A stretch of DNA of 64,000 nucleotides from contig NZ_CP016444.1 in the NCBI RefSeq assembly GCF_001742165.1, positions 806,001 to 870,000 on the forward strand. Direction: 5' to 3'. The notes below the pieces were generated by a model. The model did no database searches and was not told where the DNA came from. It saw only the letters and a list, made by a program, of their open reading frames with translations. The translations under genes were made by a program, and so were the position numbers. Positions 27,437 to 35,716 of this stretch are shown piece after piece; position 1 is the stretch's first letter, and the number at the start of each line of letters is the position of its first letter. Source of the stretch: Burkholderia stabilis. GTDB taxonomy: Bacteria > Pseudomonadota > Gammaproteobacteria > Burkholderiales > Burkholderiaceae.

Positions 27437-29092
27437 GTGCTAAATCAATTGCGTTCGACTGCTGCCAACCGTATCGGCTTTACCCGGTTAGTTTCTGCTT
27501 TCCTGTTCCTTGCATGTGCCGCCTGCTCAATGAACGATTCTCTTCCTCGCAACATGTCGTTGACTGCCTTCAACCCTCATCGCGCAGCATTTGAGTGCAA
27601 GCACGAGGTTGATGTGGTTCCTCCGCTCGATCCGGAGGCCGATCGATGGAATCAGCAGGCAATGGCGCTGACCAGCGCGCTGTTGTGGCCGAACCAGCGC
27701 GATTACAAGGGTGCTGTCGATTTATGGACAAAGGCAGCCGAACGCAAGCACTGGAAGGCAATGCTGAATCTGGCGAATGCCTACGCCCAGGGGCAGGGTG
27801 TGGATCGTGATTCCGAACATGCCGTGCAGATCACCGAACAGGCAATGAAACTGGGTATTCCGGCGGCCTACGATCTGATGGGTACGTATCACATGAACGG
27901 GATGGGCGTAAAGCAGGATGCCAGCCGCGCCTATGCATTCTGGCAACTGGCCGCCGATATGGGCAGCCCGAGTGCGATGGCGTATCTGGGTGGCAAGATG
28001 GACGCGCTCTATGATGATCCGAAGGCGGGTTTCTGGGGCAACCGCAAGATCGCACTCCAGATGCTTGAATGTGCGGTCGCGCAGGGCAATGGACTTGCAG
28101 CATATGAGTTGGGAACGACGATTGCGGGTGATCGAGCCGAGTTGAGCGAGAACAATGAACGCGCACTCAAGACGCTGCATGCGGGCGTGAAATTCGGCAG
28201 TGCCGAGAGTGCGGGATGGTTGAGTGCGTCGTTTGGCAAGGGGGACGCGCTGGTCGGTCATGTCAAGGATGAAGCCCGGGCCGAACGTTATAGCGTTCTC
28301 GCCGACCGCCTCGAGCGCGACCCCGACCTGCGCCTGCCGAACCTGGACAAGGTGGTGCCGTTGCCGCCTGCCAAATTGCCCAAGTGGGACGGCCACAAGG
28401 AGACGTTAATCGACGCGGCGAAGGCCGTGACGTCCGCGCCGGTGTCGCCGGCCAAATCCGCCGTGCACCCCGTGTCGATGCGTACCGACCGCGCGCACGT
28501 GCCCTATGGCTACATGGTGCCGGAAAAGCCGTCGGTTGCCGTTCCTCCGCAGGCGGAAACGACCGCCGCCCCTGTCGGTGGCTACTGGATCGCACAACTG
28601 AAATATCCGACGGCCGAACGTCACTTCGCATGGAATGCGGCCCAGGTGCCGATGCATTACCGGAAGGACGAATTGTTCGACCGGAGCCGCCCCGGCTTGA
28701 TGCCTGAGGACGGTCGCATCTTCTTCCATTACGTCGGCGACGCGATTCCCGTGCCCGCGCAGCAGGCTGAATCGCATCCCCGCGTGACGCAGGGCATCGT
28801 ACGCATCGCGGAATTCCCGGACCCCGCCATCCGGTGTCGCGGCACGCGTGCGTGTCCGGTGACGGGCGTCTGGCAGGCCGGTGTGGCGGACGATCATCTT
28901 CGGGCGGCCACGTTCAATCAATGGTATCGCCAGGCCTACGTCATGCAGGGGGATACATTCCCCGATCCGCGCGCCATGCATCTGGACGTATCGCCGGCGG
29001 ACGTGACGTGGACGTGGTGGAACGAAGCCAATCATCTGGGGTTCGCGAAACTGCCTCAGGTCAGCGTCGGCAACGCGCCCGAGCACGCTTGA
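27437..29092 (+). CDS. Sel1-repeat lipoprotein, probable immunity to the PLD effector
   Basis: A 551-residue exported protein. The N-terminal signal ends in a lipobox-like F-L-A-C-A-A-C (Cys27 or Cys30). Sel1/TPR-like repeats occupy residues about 90-260 (A-V-D-L-W-T-K-A-A-E, A-Y-A-F-W-Q-L-A-A-D-M-G, A-L-Q-M-L-E-C-A-V-A-Q-G-N). A proline-rich linker and a separate C-terminal domain of about 180 residues follow. Sel1-repeat periplasmic proteins are the known immunity partners of Tle5/PldB effectors, which supports the role. GTG start at 27437. Self-protection requires periplasmic location, which the signal gives. Confidence 0.85.
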   Translation: MLNQLRSTAANRIGFTRLVSAFLFLACAACSMNDSLPRNMSLTAFNPHRAAFECKHEVDVVPPLDPEADRWNQQAMALTSALLWPNQRDYKGAVDLWTKAAERKHWKAMLNLANAYAQGQGVDRDSEHAVQITEQAMKLGIPAAYDLMGTYHMNGMGVKQDASRAYAFWQLAADMGSPSAMAYLGGKMDALYDDPKAGFWGNRKIALQMLECAVAQGNGLAAYELGTTIAGDRAELSENNERALKTLHAGVKFGSAESAGWLSASFGKGDALVGHVKDEARAERYSVLADRLERDPDLRLPNLDKVVPLPPAKLPKWDGHKETLIDAAKAVTSAPVSPAKSAVHPVSMRTDRAHVPYGYMVPEKPSVAVPPQAETTAAPVGGYWIAQLKYPTAERHFAWNAAQVPMHYRKDELFDRSRPGLMPEDGRIFFHYVGDAIPVPAQQAESHPRVTQGIVRIAEFPDPAIRCRGTRACPVTGVWQAGVADDHLRAATFNQWYRQAYVMQGDTFPDPRAMHLDVSPADVTWTWWNEANHLGFAKLPQVSVGNAPEHA

Positions 29093-29102
29093 CGGAGCGA
29101 AG

Positions 29103-29405
29103 ATGCGTAAATCGACGATTGCCGCGACGGTGTGTGTCGGAGGATTGATCCTGGCGGCCTGGGGGGCGATTGCGGCATTGGGGGCCGTGGCCCAGATCAG
29201 CGGAGGTAGCTACGGTTCGCACGAGGTGAGCGATTTCGCGATCGAGAACTTCCTGTTTCTCGGCCCGCTGCTTGCTTTGGGGGGCTTGGTCGCATGGTTC
29301 GCCAGCCGGGGTTCGGCAACATCCGATGACGACGATGATGAACAGCACTCGGGTAAGGATGAGAGCGATCCGGCTGCTCCCGCGCACCGGGAGGCAGACC
29401 GATGA
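29103..29405 (+). CDS. Small two-span membrane protein in the T6SS module
   Basis: A 100-residue protein with two hydrophobic segments (residues about 7-30 and 50-68) and a very acidic C-terminal tail (S-D-D-D-D-D-E). It starts 10 bases after the Sel1 gene and overlaps the next gene by four bases (ATGA), so it belongs to the same transcript. Its role is unknown; a second immunity or accessory factor is a fair guess from position. Confidence 0.7.
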   Translation: MRKSTIAATVCVGGLILAAWGAIAALGAVAQISGGSYGSHEVSDFAIENFLFLGPLLALGGLVAWFASRGSATSDDDDDEQHSGKDESDPAAPAHREADR

Positions 29406-29905
29406 GCAGTTCCGAAATCATCTACAAACATGACTTGTGGCGTAAGGGCGCGGGTGGCATGCCCGCGGGGCTGTCCGGTCAGGCGGACAGTTCGGCCTAT
29501 GCGGGCCTTGATCTGGGGCTCGCGCAATTTGCCGCCAGCAATTTCAGCGGCAGCAGCTTCACCGCAACGTCATTCCGACAGGCCGGCTGGACGGGGTGCC
29601 GGTTCTCGGCCTGCACGTTCGCCGGTTGCGATTTCGCGGAGATTGCGATTTCCGGATGCACGTTCGTGGATTGCATCTTCAATGACGCCGCCTTTCAGGG
29701 CAGCACATTCAACGGCGTGAAATTTCTCGGATGCAAGTGGAACGGTGTCAGGTTCGACGGCAACACGTGGCGTTCGGTGCAGGTGCTGGACTGTACCGGC
29801 ACCACGGTTGAAGCTCACGGTCTCAAGGGGCTGGACGTCGATTTCACCGGGAGCTATTTCGAGCATCTGGCCTTCGAGGATACGGAAATCAACGGTGGGC
29901 ATTGA
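29402..29905 (+). CDS. Pentapeptide-repeat protein in the T6SS module
   Basis: A 167-residue protein made largely of pentapeptide repeats of the A(D/N)FSG type (A-S-N-F-S, G-S-S-F-T, G-C-R-F-S, A-C-T-F-A, G-C-D-F-A, G-C-T-F-V, D-C-I-F-N, G-S-T-F-N), which fold as a right-handed quadrilateral beta-helix. Cys-rich repeats are notable. Its start overlaps the preceding stop (ATGA). Comparable proteins occur next to T6SS lipase effectors, but without a proven task; it may be a chaperone, adaptor or extra immunity protein. Confidence 0.8.
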   Translation: MSSSEIIYKHDLWRKGAGGMPAGLSGQADSSAYAGLDLGLAQFAASNFSGSSFTATSFRQAGWTGCRFSACTFAGCDFAEIAISGCTFVDCIFNDAAFQGSTFNGVKFLGCKWNGVRFDGNTWRSVQVLDCTGTTVEAHGLKGLDVDFTGSYFEHLAFEDTEINGGH

Positions 29906-30183
29906 GTCGAGCCGGAGGCCGTTACCGGGTTTCGTCAACGTAGTGGCGAGTTTTACTGCAACGGGTATCCGCTCCGAATTCGATCGAGCATGGCTGCCCC
30001 GCTGAAAATGGCGTTCCGCCGGACCAGCGTGAGCACAACGCAGCAACGTTCTACGACGGTGTTCGCAGCGATACGCCAGGCAATCGGAGACGCTTCCGCT
30101 TCTGCGGGACCCCGGTTTGAATGGACCCCGACGAGGCGGCGCGATCCCGACGAGGCCCTTCGGCCCTGAACCACGAACACCGG
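29906..30183. other. Intergenic region between convergent genes
   Basis: About 280 bases between the pentapeptide gene and the end of the ThDP enzyme. No convincing gene or strong terminator was seen. Confidence 0.4.
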
Positions 30184-31926
30184 TTACGTCACGCTGACCG
30201 GAATCTCTATCAGGTTCGGTCGTCCCGATGCGATCCCGCACTCGACAGCGGCCGCGATGTCTCCCGCACGCGCCACGCGACGGGCCGCCACACCCCATGA
30301 TCTCGCGAGTGCCAGGAAGTCGATCGGCGGGTCCTTGAGGTCCATGCCGACGAAGCGATCGGCGTGGGCGCTGACGAAATGCTGCTGCGATTTCATGTAC
30401 TTCTTCAGGATGTTGTACTCCTGATTGTTCACTACGACGAACGTGACCGGCAGACCTTCATGCGCCGCGGTCCACAACGCTTGCGGCGCGTAGAGGGCCG
30501 AGCCGTCGCCGATGATCGCGACGACGGGCTCCCGTCCGAGACCCAGCGACAGGCCGACCGCCGCTCCCATGCCCCATCCGAGAATGGCGCCCCGGGTACC
30601 GTAGTACTGCCGCGTACCGGCGGAGTGGAGCGCGCGGCGAATCAGCGGCATCGTCGCCGGCGATTCATCGACGAGCGGCGTCGTCGGACCCAGCGCCCGA
30701 GCGACTTCGTGCGCGGCGACAAGCGGCGTCGTCATCGCGGCGTTCAACCCGGACGCGACTTGCTCCTCGAGGCTGGCGCGCTGTCGTGCGCGACCGCGCT
30801 GCGCTTCGGCGTGCAACGCGTCGATTTCAGCGCGCCGATGCTGCGACGCTTCGCGCAGCATCGGCAGGAGTGCCTGGAGCGATGCGCGAAGGGCGCCGAC
30901 GCAACCCAGTGCGGTTGCATGTATCCGGCCCAGGTCATGCGGATCGCTTGCCAGTTGATAGAGCCTGCACGCAGTCGGAATGGCCGGGCCGGTGGAGTAG
31001 AGGATCGTGATGCTGAAGTGGCCGCCCAGCACGAAGACCGCGTCGAAGTCGCGGAGCGTTTCATGCATGTCGGCGACCGTCATGGGCAGGTTGCCGCACC
31101 ACAACGCATGCGACGTCGGAAACGGCAGGTGGGCCGGCCAGGATGGGCCAAATACCGGGGCGCCCAGCGTTTCGGCGACGGCCACGGCTGCCGCGCTGGC
31201 GCCGGCCGCGAACACTTCGTCGCCGACCACCATCGCGAGGCGTCCGGGGCGGATCGATGCCAATGCCTTCGCCAGATCGGGCAGCGCCGACGGGATCGAG
31301 GTGCGGTCGATCGCCGATCGCCGCGGGACAGGCTCGGTCGTGGCGCGCTCCATCACATCCATCGGCAGGGACAGAAAGACCGGTCCGGACGGCGCGGCCG
31401 CGCTGTCGTTGAATGCCCGCCGCACGAGCACGCCGATTTCATCCGGGTGAGAGACTTCCCGCGCCCATTTGACCGCCGGACGGGCGACGCCCAGCGAATC
31501 GCCGTACAACAGCGGATCGGTGTAGGCATGGCGGGTATCCTGCTGGCCCGCAGTGACGACCAGTGGCGTCCTGGCCGCCTTTGCATTCAGCAGGGCGCCC
31601 ATCGCGTGGCCGAGGCCGCCCACCGTATGCAGGTTCGTGAAGCCGGGCCGGCCGGAAGCCTGCGCATAGCCGTCCGCCATCGCAACGACCGCGGCTTCCT
31701 GCAAGCCCAGCACGTACGACAGGTCGGGGGCGTCGGTCAGCGCATCGATGAATGACAGCTCGGTCGTGCCGGGATTGCCGAAAACGTAGCGTACCCCTTC
31801 GCTTCTCAGCACCTCGACCAGAACCTCCGCGCCGCGTCGGGGCCGGATGTCGTCGAGGGCCACGAAACTCGTACCGGCTTCGGCTTCCCCGATCGTCACG
31901 GGGCTTCGTCGTTGATCTGCGTTCAT
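30184..31926 (-). CDS. Thiamine-diphosphate-dependent enzyme (acetolactate synthase / benzoylformate decarboxylase family)
   Basis: A 580-residue ThDP enzyme. The N-terminal domain has V-F-G-N-P-G-T-T-E-L and the conserved catalytic Glu in G-L-Q-E-A-A-V-V-A-M-A-D-G-Y-A. The ThDP/Mg motif G-D-G-S-A-L...V-N-N lies near residues 465-500. The P-G-T-T-E and H-T-V-G-G-L-G-H-A-M-G pattern favours the benzoylformate decarboxylase side over acetolactate synthase. GGAGGAAG precedes ATG 31926. The AraC gene upstream reads in the same direction with 80 bases between, so the AraC protein may control this gene. It likely decarboxylates a 2-oxoacid, but the substrate is not fixed. Confidence 0.85.
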   Translation of the reverse strand: MNADQRRSPVTIGEAEAGTSFVALDDIRPRRGAEVLVEVLRSEGVRYVFGNPGTTELSFIDALTDAPDLSYVLGLQEAAVVAMADGYAQASGRPGFTNLHTVGGLGHAMGALLNAKAARTPLVVTAGQQDTRHAYTDPLLYGDSLGVARPAVKWAREVSHPDEIGVLVRRAFNDSAAAPSGPVFLSLPMDVMERATTEPVPRRSAIDRTSIPSALPDLAKALASIRPGRLAMVVGDEVFAAGASAAAVAVAETLGAPVFGPSWPAHLPFPTSHALWCGNLPMTVADMHETLRDFDAVFVLGGHFSITILYSTGPAIPTACRLYQLASDPHDLGRIHATALGCVGALRASLQALLPMLREASQHRRAEIDALHAEAQRGRARQRASLEEQVASGLNAAMTTPLVAAHEVARALGPTTPLVDESPATMPLIRRALHSAGTRQYYGTRGAILGWGMGAAVGLSLGLGREPVVAIIGDGSALYAPQALWTAAHEGLPVTFVVVNNQEYNILKKYMKSQQHFVSAHADRFVGMDLKDPPIDFLALARSWGVAARRVARAGDIAAAVECGIASGRPNLIEIPVSVT

Positions 31927-32006
31927 GTCTTCCTCCCATTGAGGGCGAGGATAGGACGCGATACGACGCTCGCGCTTGAACGTTCTTGTGCTGTGGGCCC
32001 TTTTCG

Positions 32007-32885
32007 TTACCGGGTGTCGCTCCAGCGACTCGGCGCGACGCCGTTTGCCTTCTTGAAGTGTCGGTTGAAGTGGCTCTGGTCCGCGAAGCCGAAAGTCGCG
32101 GCCACGTCGGTTGCGGGCACGCCGGCACGAAGCGCATCGCAGGCGCGGGCCAGTCGAACCTGATTGCGCCACGCATGCGGCGCCATGCCGACTTCGCGCG
32201 AGAAGATTCGCGCGGCATGGAATTTCGACAATCCAACGACATTGGCCAGCTCGGCCAGGTCGAGCGATGCGGTCAGCTCGTCGAGCATGCGCGCTTTCAT
32301 GCGCTCGACACGCAGGCGATCGATGCTCATTGGCCGCGAAGGCGGGCGCATCCGCCCGTAGCGTTTCAGCAGCGTCGAAACGGCGTCGAGCAGCGCGTAC
32401 TCCACGGCCAGCATGTCGGTGCCGGTCTCGAGCACGCGGTGCGCCCGCAGCGCGCGGCCGACCAGATCGGCATCCCTGATGATGTCCGAGTCGAACCAGG
32501 GCGTATCGTGATGGCGCAACCCTGCTTCCTCGGCCACGCCCTGCACGAAATCGACCGGCAAATAGAACGTGCGGCATTGCCAGCCCGCGTCGGCTGCGCT
32601 CGAGCCGGTATGAATTTCGCCGGGATTGATGATGGGAAGGGATCCGGCATCGGCGACGAACCGCGTACCGTGATAGTCGTAACGTTCGGCTCCGCGTTCT
32701 ATCACCGATATGGTGTACGCGTCGTGCCAGTGGGGCGAGTACACATGGTCGGTGAATCGGGCCGTGACCATCTCTCCACCGGGGATCAGCGTGGAGCGCC
32801 AGACGCGCGCGTCATTCCGGCGCGTCGCCGTGCCGTTCGCCGGAAGCGCGTGTGGCTCGATATCGTCGGAGTCGATGGCAGACAT
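32007..32885 (-). CDS. AraC-family regulator
   Basis: A 292-residue regulator. The N-terminal cupin (AraC-binding) domain has H-W-H-D-A-Y-T-I-S and N-P-G-E-I-H-T-G. Two HTH motifs follow: S-L-D-L-A-E-L-A-N-V-V-G-L-S-K-F-H-A-A-R-I-F, and P-A-T-D-V-A-A-T-F-G-F-A-D-Q-S-H-F-N-R-H-F-K (given in two parts: recognition helices of the C-terminal 100 residues). Ligand unknown. The adjacent ThDP enzyme on the same strand is the likely target. Confidence 0.88.
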   Translation of the reverse strand: MSAIDSDDIEPHALPANGTATRRNDARVWRSTLIPGGEMVTARFTDHVYSPHWHDAYTISVIERGAERYDYHGTRFVADAGSLPIINPGEIHTGSSAADAGWQCRTFYLPVDFVQGVAEEAGLRHHDTPWFDSDIIRDADLVGRALRAHRVLETGTDMLAVEYALLDAVSTLLKRYGRMRPPSRPMSIDRLRVERMKARMLDELTASLDLAELANVVGLSKFHAARIFSREVGMAPHAWRNQVRLARACDALRAGVPATDVAATFGFADQSHFNRHFKKANGVAPSRWSDTR

Positions 32886-33073
32886 GGGTCACTCGGGCAG
32901 GGTCATCCGTGTTCGAACCGCAGAATAGCGTCAAAACGAAATGTTCGCCGACGCGTTTTCGCCGGCAAGCCGCGACGGCCTTGCCAACGCGCCGTGCGGC
33001 CGCGATTGTGCCGACGATGCGCCCGGTATCCCGGGACAGGCGCCGCACCGCCGGCCGCACGACCGCCACCCGC

Positions 33074-33135
33074 CCCAGCTTTTTGCTCATCAACACCAAC
33101 AAAAAACATCATTTCGCGCCCGCCGGCGTGTCAGC
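33074..33135 (+). repeat. 62-bp dispersed intergenic repeat, copy B
   Basis: Ungapped match to 22048-22109 (54 of 62 identical). It lies in the 321-base region between the AraC gene and the flavin monooxygenase, ending 71 bases before the monooxygenase start. On the minus strand both copies contain ATGATGTTT followed by GAGCAAAAAGC. Confidence 0.6.
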
Positions 33136-33206
33136 AGAATGTCTCCATTCCAACTCGTGCGACAGCAGGACCATCGCAGCGAGCCGCACTTCAGAAGGAG
33201 ACACTC

Positions 33207-34529
33207 GTGGCACTCGAAACAACCTCAATCGATACGCTCGTCGTCGGCGCCGGGCAGGCCGGCGTGGCCATGAGCGAGCACCTGGGCAAGCTGGGCGTGC
33301 CGCATCTCGTGCTGGAGCGCAGCCGCATCGCCGAGCGCTGGCGCACGGGGCGCTGGGATTCGCTGGTCGCGAACGGCCCCGCGTGGCATGACCGCTTCCC
33401 GGGGCTCGAATTCGACGGACTCGATCCCGATGCGTTCGCCTCGAAAGACCAGGTCGCCGACTACTTCGAAGCGTATGCGCGCAAATTCAACGCGCCGATC
33501 CGCACCGGCGTCGAAGTGAAGCAGGTCGTGCGTAACACCGGCAAGCCGGGTTTCGTCGTCGAGACCTCCGACGGCACGATCGAAGCGAACCGCGTGGTCG
33601 TCGCGACGGGCCCGTTCCAGCGCCCGGTCATTCCGCCGATCGCGCCGGCCGACGCGCGTCTCGTGCAGATCCATTCCGCCGACTACCGCAACCCGGGCCA
33701 GCTTCCGGAGGGCGCGGTGCTGGTGGTCGGCGCGGGCTCGTCGGGCGTGCAGATCGCCGACGAGCTGCAGCGCGCGGGCCGGCAGGTCTACCTGTCGGTC
33801 GGGCCGCACGATCGCCCGCCGCGCGCGTATCGCGGCCGCGATTTCTGCTGGTGGCTCGGCGTGCTCGGCGAATGGGACAAGGAAGTCGCGACGCCCGGCC
33901 GCGAGCACGTGACGATCGCGGTGAGCGGTGCGCGTGGCGGCCATACGGTCGATTTCCGCGCGCTCGCGAACCAGGGCGTGACGCTCGTCGGGCTGACGAA
34001 GTCGTTCGACGGCGGCGTGGCCGTGTTCGAACGCGATCTCGCGATCAATCTCGCGCGCGGCGACGAGAACTACCTGTCGTTGCTCGACGCGGCCGACGCC
34101 TATGCGGTGCGCAACGGTCTCGACCTGCCGGAAGAACCGGAAGCGCGTCGCATCCTGCCGAACCCCGATTGCGTCGCGCATCCGATCCCCGCGCTCGATC
34201 TTGCCGGCGCGGGAGTCACGTCGATCGTGTGGGCGACGGGTTATGCGGTCGACTACGGCTGGCTGAACGTCGATGCATTCGCGGCGAACGGCAAGCCGCA
34301 GCACCAGCGCGGTGTGTCGAAGGAGCCCGGCATCTATTTCCTCGGGCTGCCGTGGCTGTCGCGGCGCGGTTCCAGCTTCATCTGGGGCGTGTGGCACGAC
34401 GCGAAGCACATCGCCGATCACATCGTGACGCAGCGCAAGTACCTCGCCTACCACGACGCGTCGCAGCACCGCGCGGACGCGCAGCCGGCGCAGGCCGACG
34501 CGCGCCCGCTCGCCGAAGCAGCGAACTGA
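33207..34529 (+). CDS. Flavin-containing monooxygenase (CzcO-like NAD(P)/FAD oxidoreductase)
   Basis: A 440-residue two-dinucleotide-domain flavoprotein. The FAD motif is V-V-G-A-G-Q-A-G-V-A-M-S-E near residue 12, the NADPH motif V-V-G-A-G-S-S-G-V-Q-I-A near residue 175, and A-T-G-Y lies in the C-terminal half (W-A-T-G-Y-A-V-D-Y). GTG start at 33207 with AGAAGGAGA upstream. It heads a same-strand set with RidA, DUF1028 and an ArgE-like deacylase, so it probably hydroxylates or N-oxygenates the nitrogen compound handled by that set. A terminator-like hairpin separates it from RidA. Confidence 0.87.
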   Translation: MALETTSIDTLVVGAGQAGVAMSEHLGKLGVPHLVLERSRIAERWRTGRWDSLVANGPAWHDRFPGLEFDGLDPDAFASKDQVADYFEAYARKFNAPIRTGVEVKQVVRNTGKPGFVVETSDGTIEANRVVVATGPFQRPVIPPIAPADARLVQIHSADYRNPGQLPEGAVLVVGAGSSGVQIADELQRAGRQVYLSVGPHDRPPRAYRGRDFCWWLGVLGEWDKEVATPGREHVTIAVSGARGGHTVDFRALANQGVTLVGLTKSFDGGVAVFERDLAINLARGDENYLSLLDAADAYAVRNGLDLPEEPEARRILPNPDCVAHPIPALDLAGAGVTSIVWATGYAVDYGWLNVDAFAANGKPQHQRGVSKEPGIYFLGLPWLSRRGSSFIWGVWHDAKHIADHIVTQRKYLAYHDASQHRADAQPAQADARPLAEAAN

Positions 34530-34535
34530 CACGAA

Positions 34536-34564
34536 CCCGCCGCGCCTCGTTCCGGCGCGGCGGG
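34536..34564 (+). terminator. Intercistronic hairpin after the flavin monooxygenase gene
   Basis: CCCGCCGCGCC / GGCGCGGCGGG with a seven-base loop followed by CGTTTCC, seven bases after the stop. It may terminate or merely attenuate transcription into the ridA-like gene, which lies 63 bases beyond the monooxygenase stop. Confidence 0.5.
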
Positions 34565-34592
34565 CGTTTCCATTGACGATCGAAGGACCCCG

Positions 34593-35030
34593 ATGAGCCA
34601 GCCTACCCATACGCGTATCCGCATGTTCAACACCAAGGATACCTACCCGAACCAGACGCTCGACAACGACCTGTGCCAGGCCGTGCGGGCCGGCAACACC
34701 GTCTACGTGCGCGGCCAGGTCGGCACCGATTTCGACGGTAACCTGATCGGCCTCGGCGATCCGCGCGCGCAGGCCGAGCAGGCGATGAAGAACGTCAGGC
34801 AATTGCTGGAGGAAGCCGGCAGCGACATCACGCATATCGTGAAGACGACGACCTACCTGATCGACCCGCGTTATCGCGAGCCGGTGTACCAGGAAGTCGG
34901 CAAGTGGCTGAAGGGCGTCTACCCGATCTCGACGGGGCTCGTCGTGTCCGCGCTCGGCCAGCCGCAGTGGCTGATGGAGATCGACGTGATCGCGGTGATC
35001 CCCGACAACTGGCAGCCGAACCGCGCATAG
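34593..35030 (+). CDS. RidA-family (reactive imine/enamine deaminase) protein
   Basis: A 145-residue trimeric RidA/YjgF protein. The family core is visible: G-N-T-V-Y-V-R-G-Q-V-G-T-D-F-D-G, A-E-Q-A-M-K-N-V-R-Q-L-L-E-E-A-G and the V-K-T-T-T-Y-L strand. The usual Arg105-type substrate residue is not evident (the final strand reads L-M-E-I-D-V-I-A-V), so it may belong to a Rid subgroup without classical deaminase activity. Eight bases separate it from the DUF1028 gene, supporting an operon. Confidence 0.88.
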   Translation: MSQPTHTRIRMFNTKDTYPNQTLDNDLCQAVRAGNTVYVRGQVGTDFDGNLIGLGDPRAQAEQAMKNVRQLLEEAGSDITHIVKTTTYLIDPRYREPVYQEVGKWLKGVYPISTGLVVSALGQPQWLMEIDVIAVIPDNWQPNRA

Positions 35031-35038
35031 GAGGCGAC

Positions 35039-35716
35039 ATGACTTTCTCCATCGTCGGGCGCTGCCCGGAGACGGGCCAGCTCGGGATCGCGATCAGTTC
35101 GTCGAGCATCGCGGTGGGCGCGCGCTGCCCGTGGGTGCGCGCGGGCGTCGGCGCCGTCGCGACGCAGAACATCACGCTGCCGGCGCTTGGCCCGCAGATC
35201 CTCGACCTGATCGAGCACGACCAGCTTGCGCCCGCCGCGGCGCTCGACCGCGCGCTGAATGCGAACGGCTGGAGCCAGTACCGGCAGGTCACGGTGATCG
35301 ACGGACAGGGGCAGACGGCGTGCTTCACCGGCAAGGAAGCGCTCGGCACGCATCACGCGGTACAAGGCGAGCAATGCGTGGCGGCGGGCAACCTGCTCGC
35401 TGCGCCGGCCGTGATCGACGCGATGGCGAGCGCATTCGAGCACGCGCCCGGCCTGCTCGCCGATCGGCTGCTCGCCGCGATGCACGCGGCGATGGCGGCT
35501 GGCGGCGAAGCGGGGCCGGTGCATTCGGCCGCGCTAAAGGTGGTCGACGACCTGACCTGGCCGGTGGTCGACCTGCGCGTCGACTGGGCCGATGCCGATC
35601 CGATCGGGCAGCTCGATGCGCTGTGGCGCGCGTACCGGCCGCAGATGCAGGACTACCAGACGCGCGCGCTGAACCCGACCGCCGCGCCGAGCTACGGAGT
35701 GCCGGGCGATGAGTGA
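35039..35716 (+). CDS. DUF1028 family protein (Ntn-hydrolase-like)
   Basis: A 225-residue protein. The opening M-T-F-S-I-V-G-R-C-P-E-T-G-Q-L-G-I-A-I-S-S-S with later A-V-G-A-R-C-P-W-V and G-A-V-A-T-Q-N is the DUF1028 signature, a fold related to N-terminal-nucleophile hydrolases. GGAGG precedes ATG 35039. Its last bases overlap the deacylase start by eight. DUF1028 genes commonly sit beside RidA and amidohydrolase genes, so a role in cleaving or proofreading an amide intermediate is plausible but unproven. Confidence 0.88.
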   Translation: MTFSIVGRCPETGQLGIAISSSSIAVGARCPWVRAGVGAVATQNITLPALGPQILDLIEHDQLAPAAALDRALNANGWSQYRQVTVIDGQGQTACFTGKEALGTHHAVQGEQCVAAGNLLAAPAVIDAMASAFEHAPGLLADRLLAAMHAAMAAGGEAGPVHSAALKVVDDLTWPVVDLRVDWADADPIGQLDALWRAYRPQMQDYQTRALNPTAAPSYGVPGDE

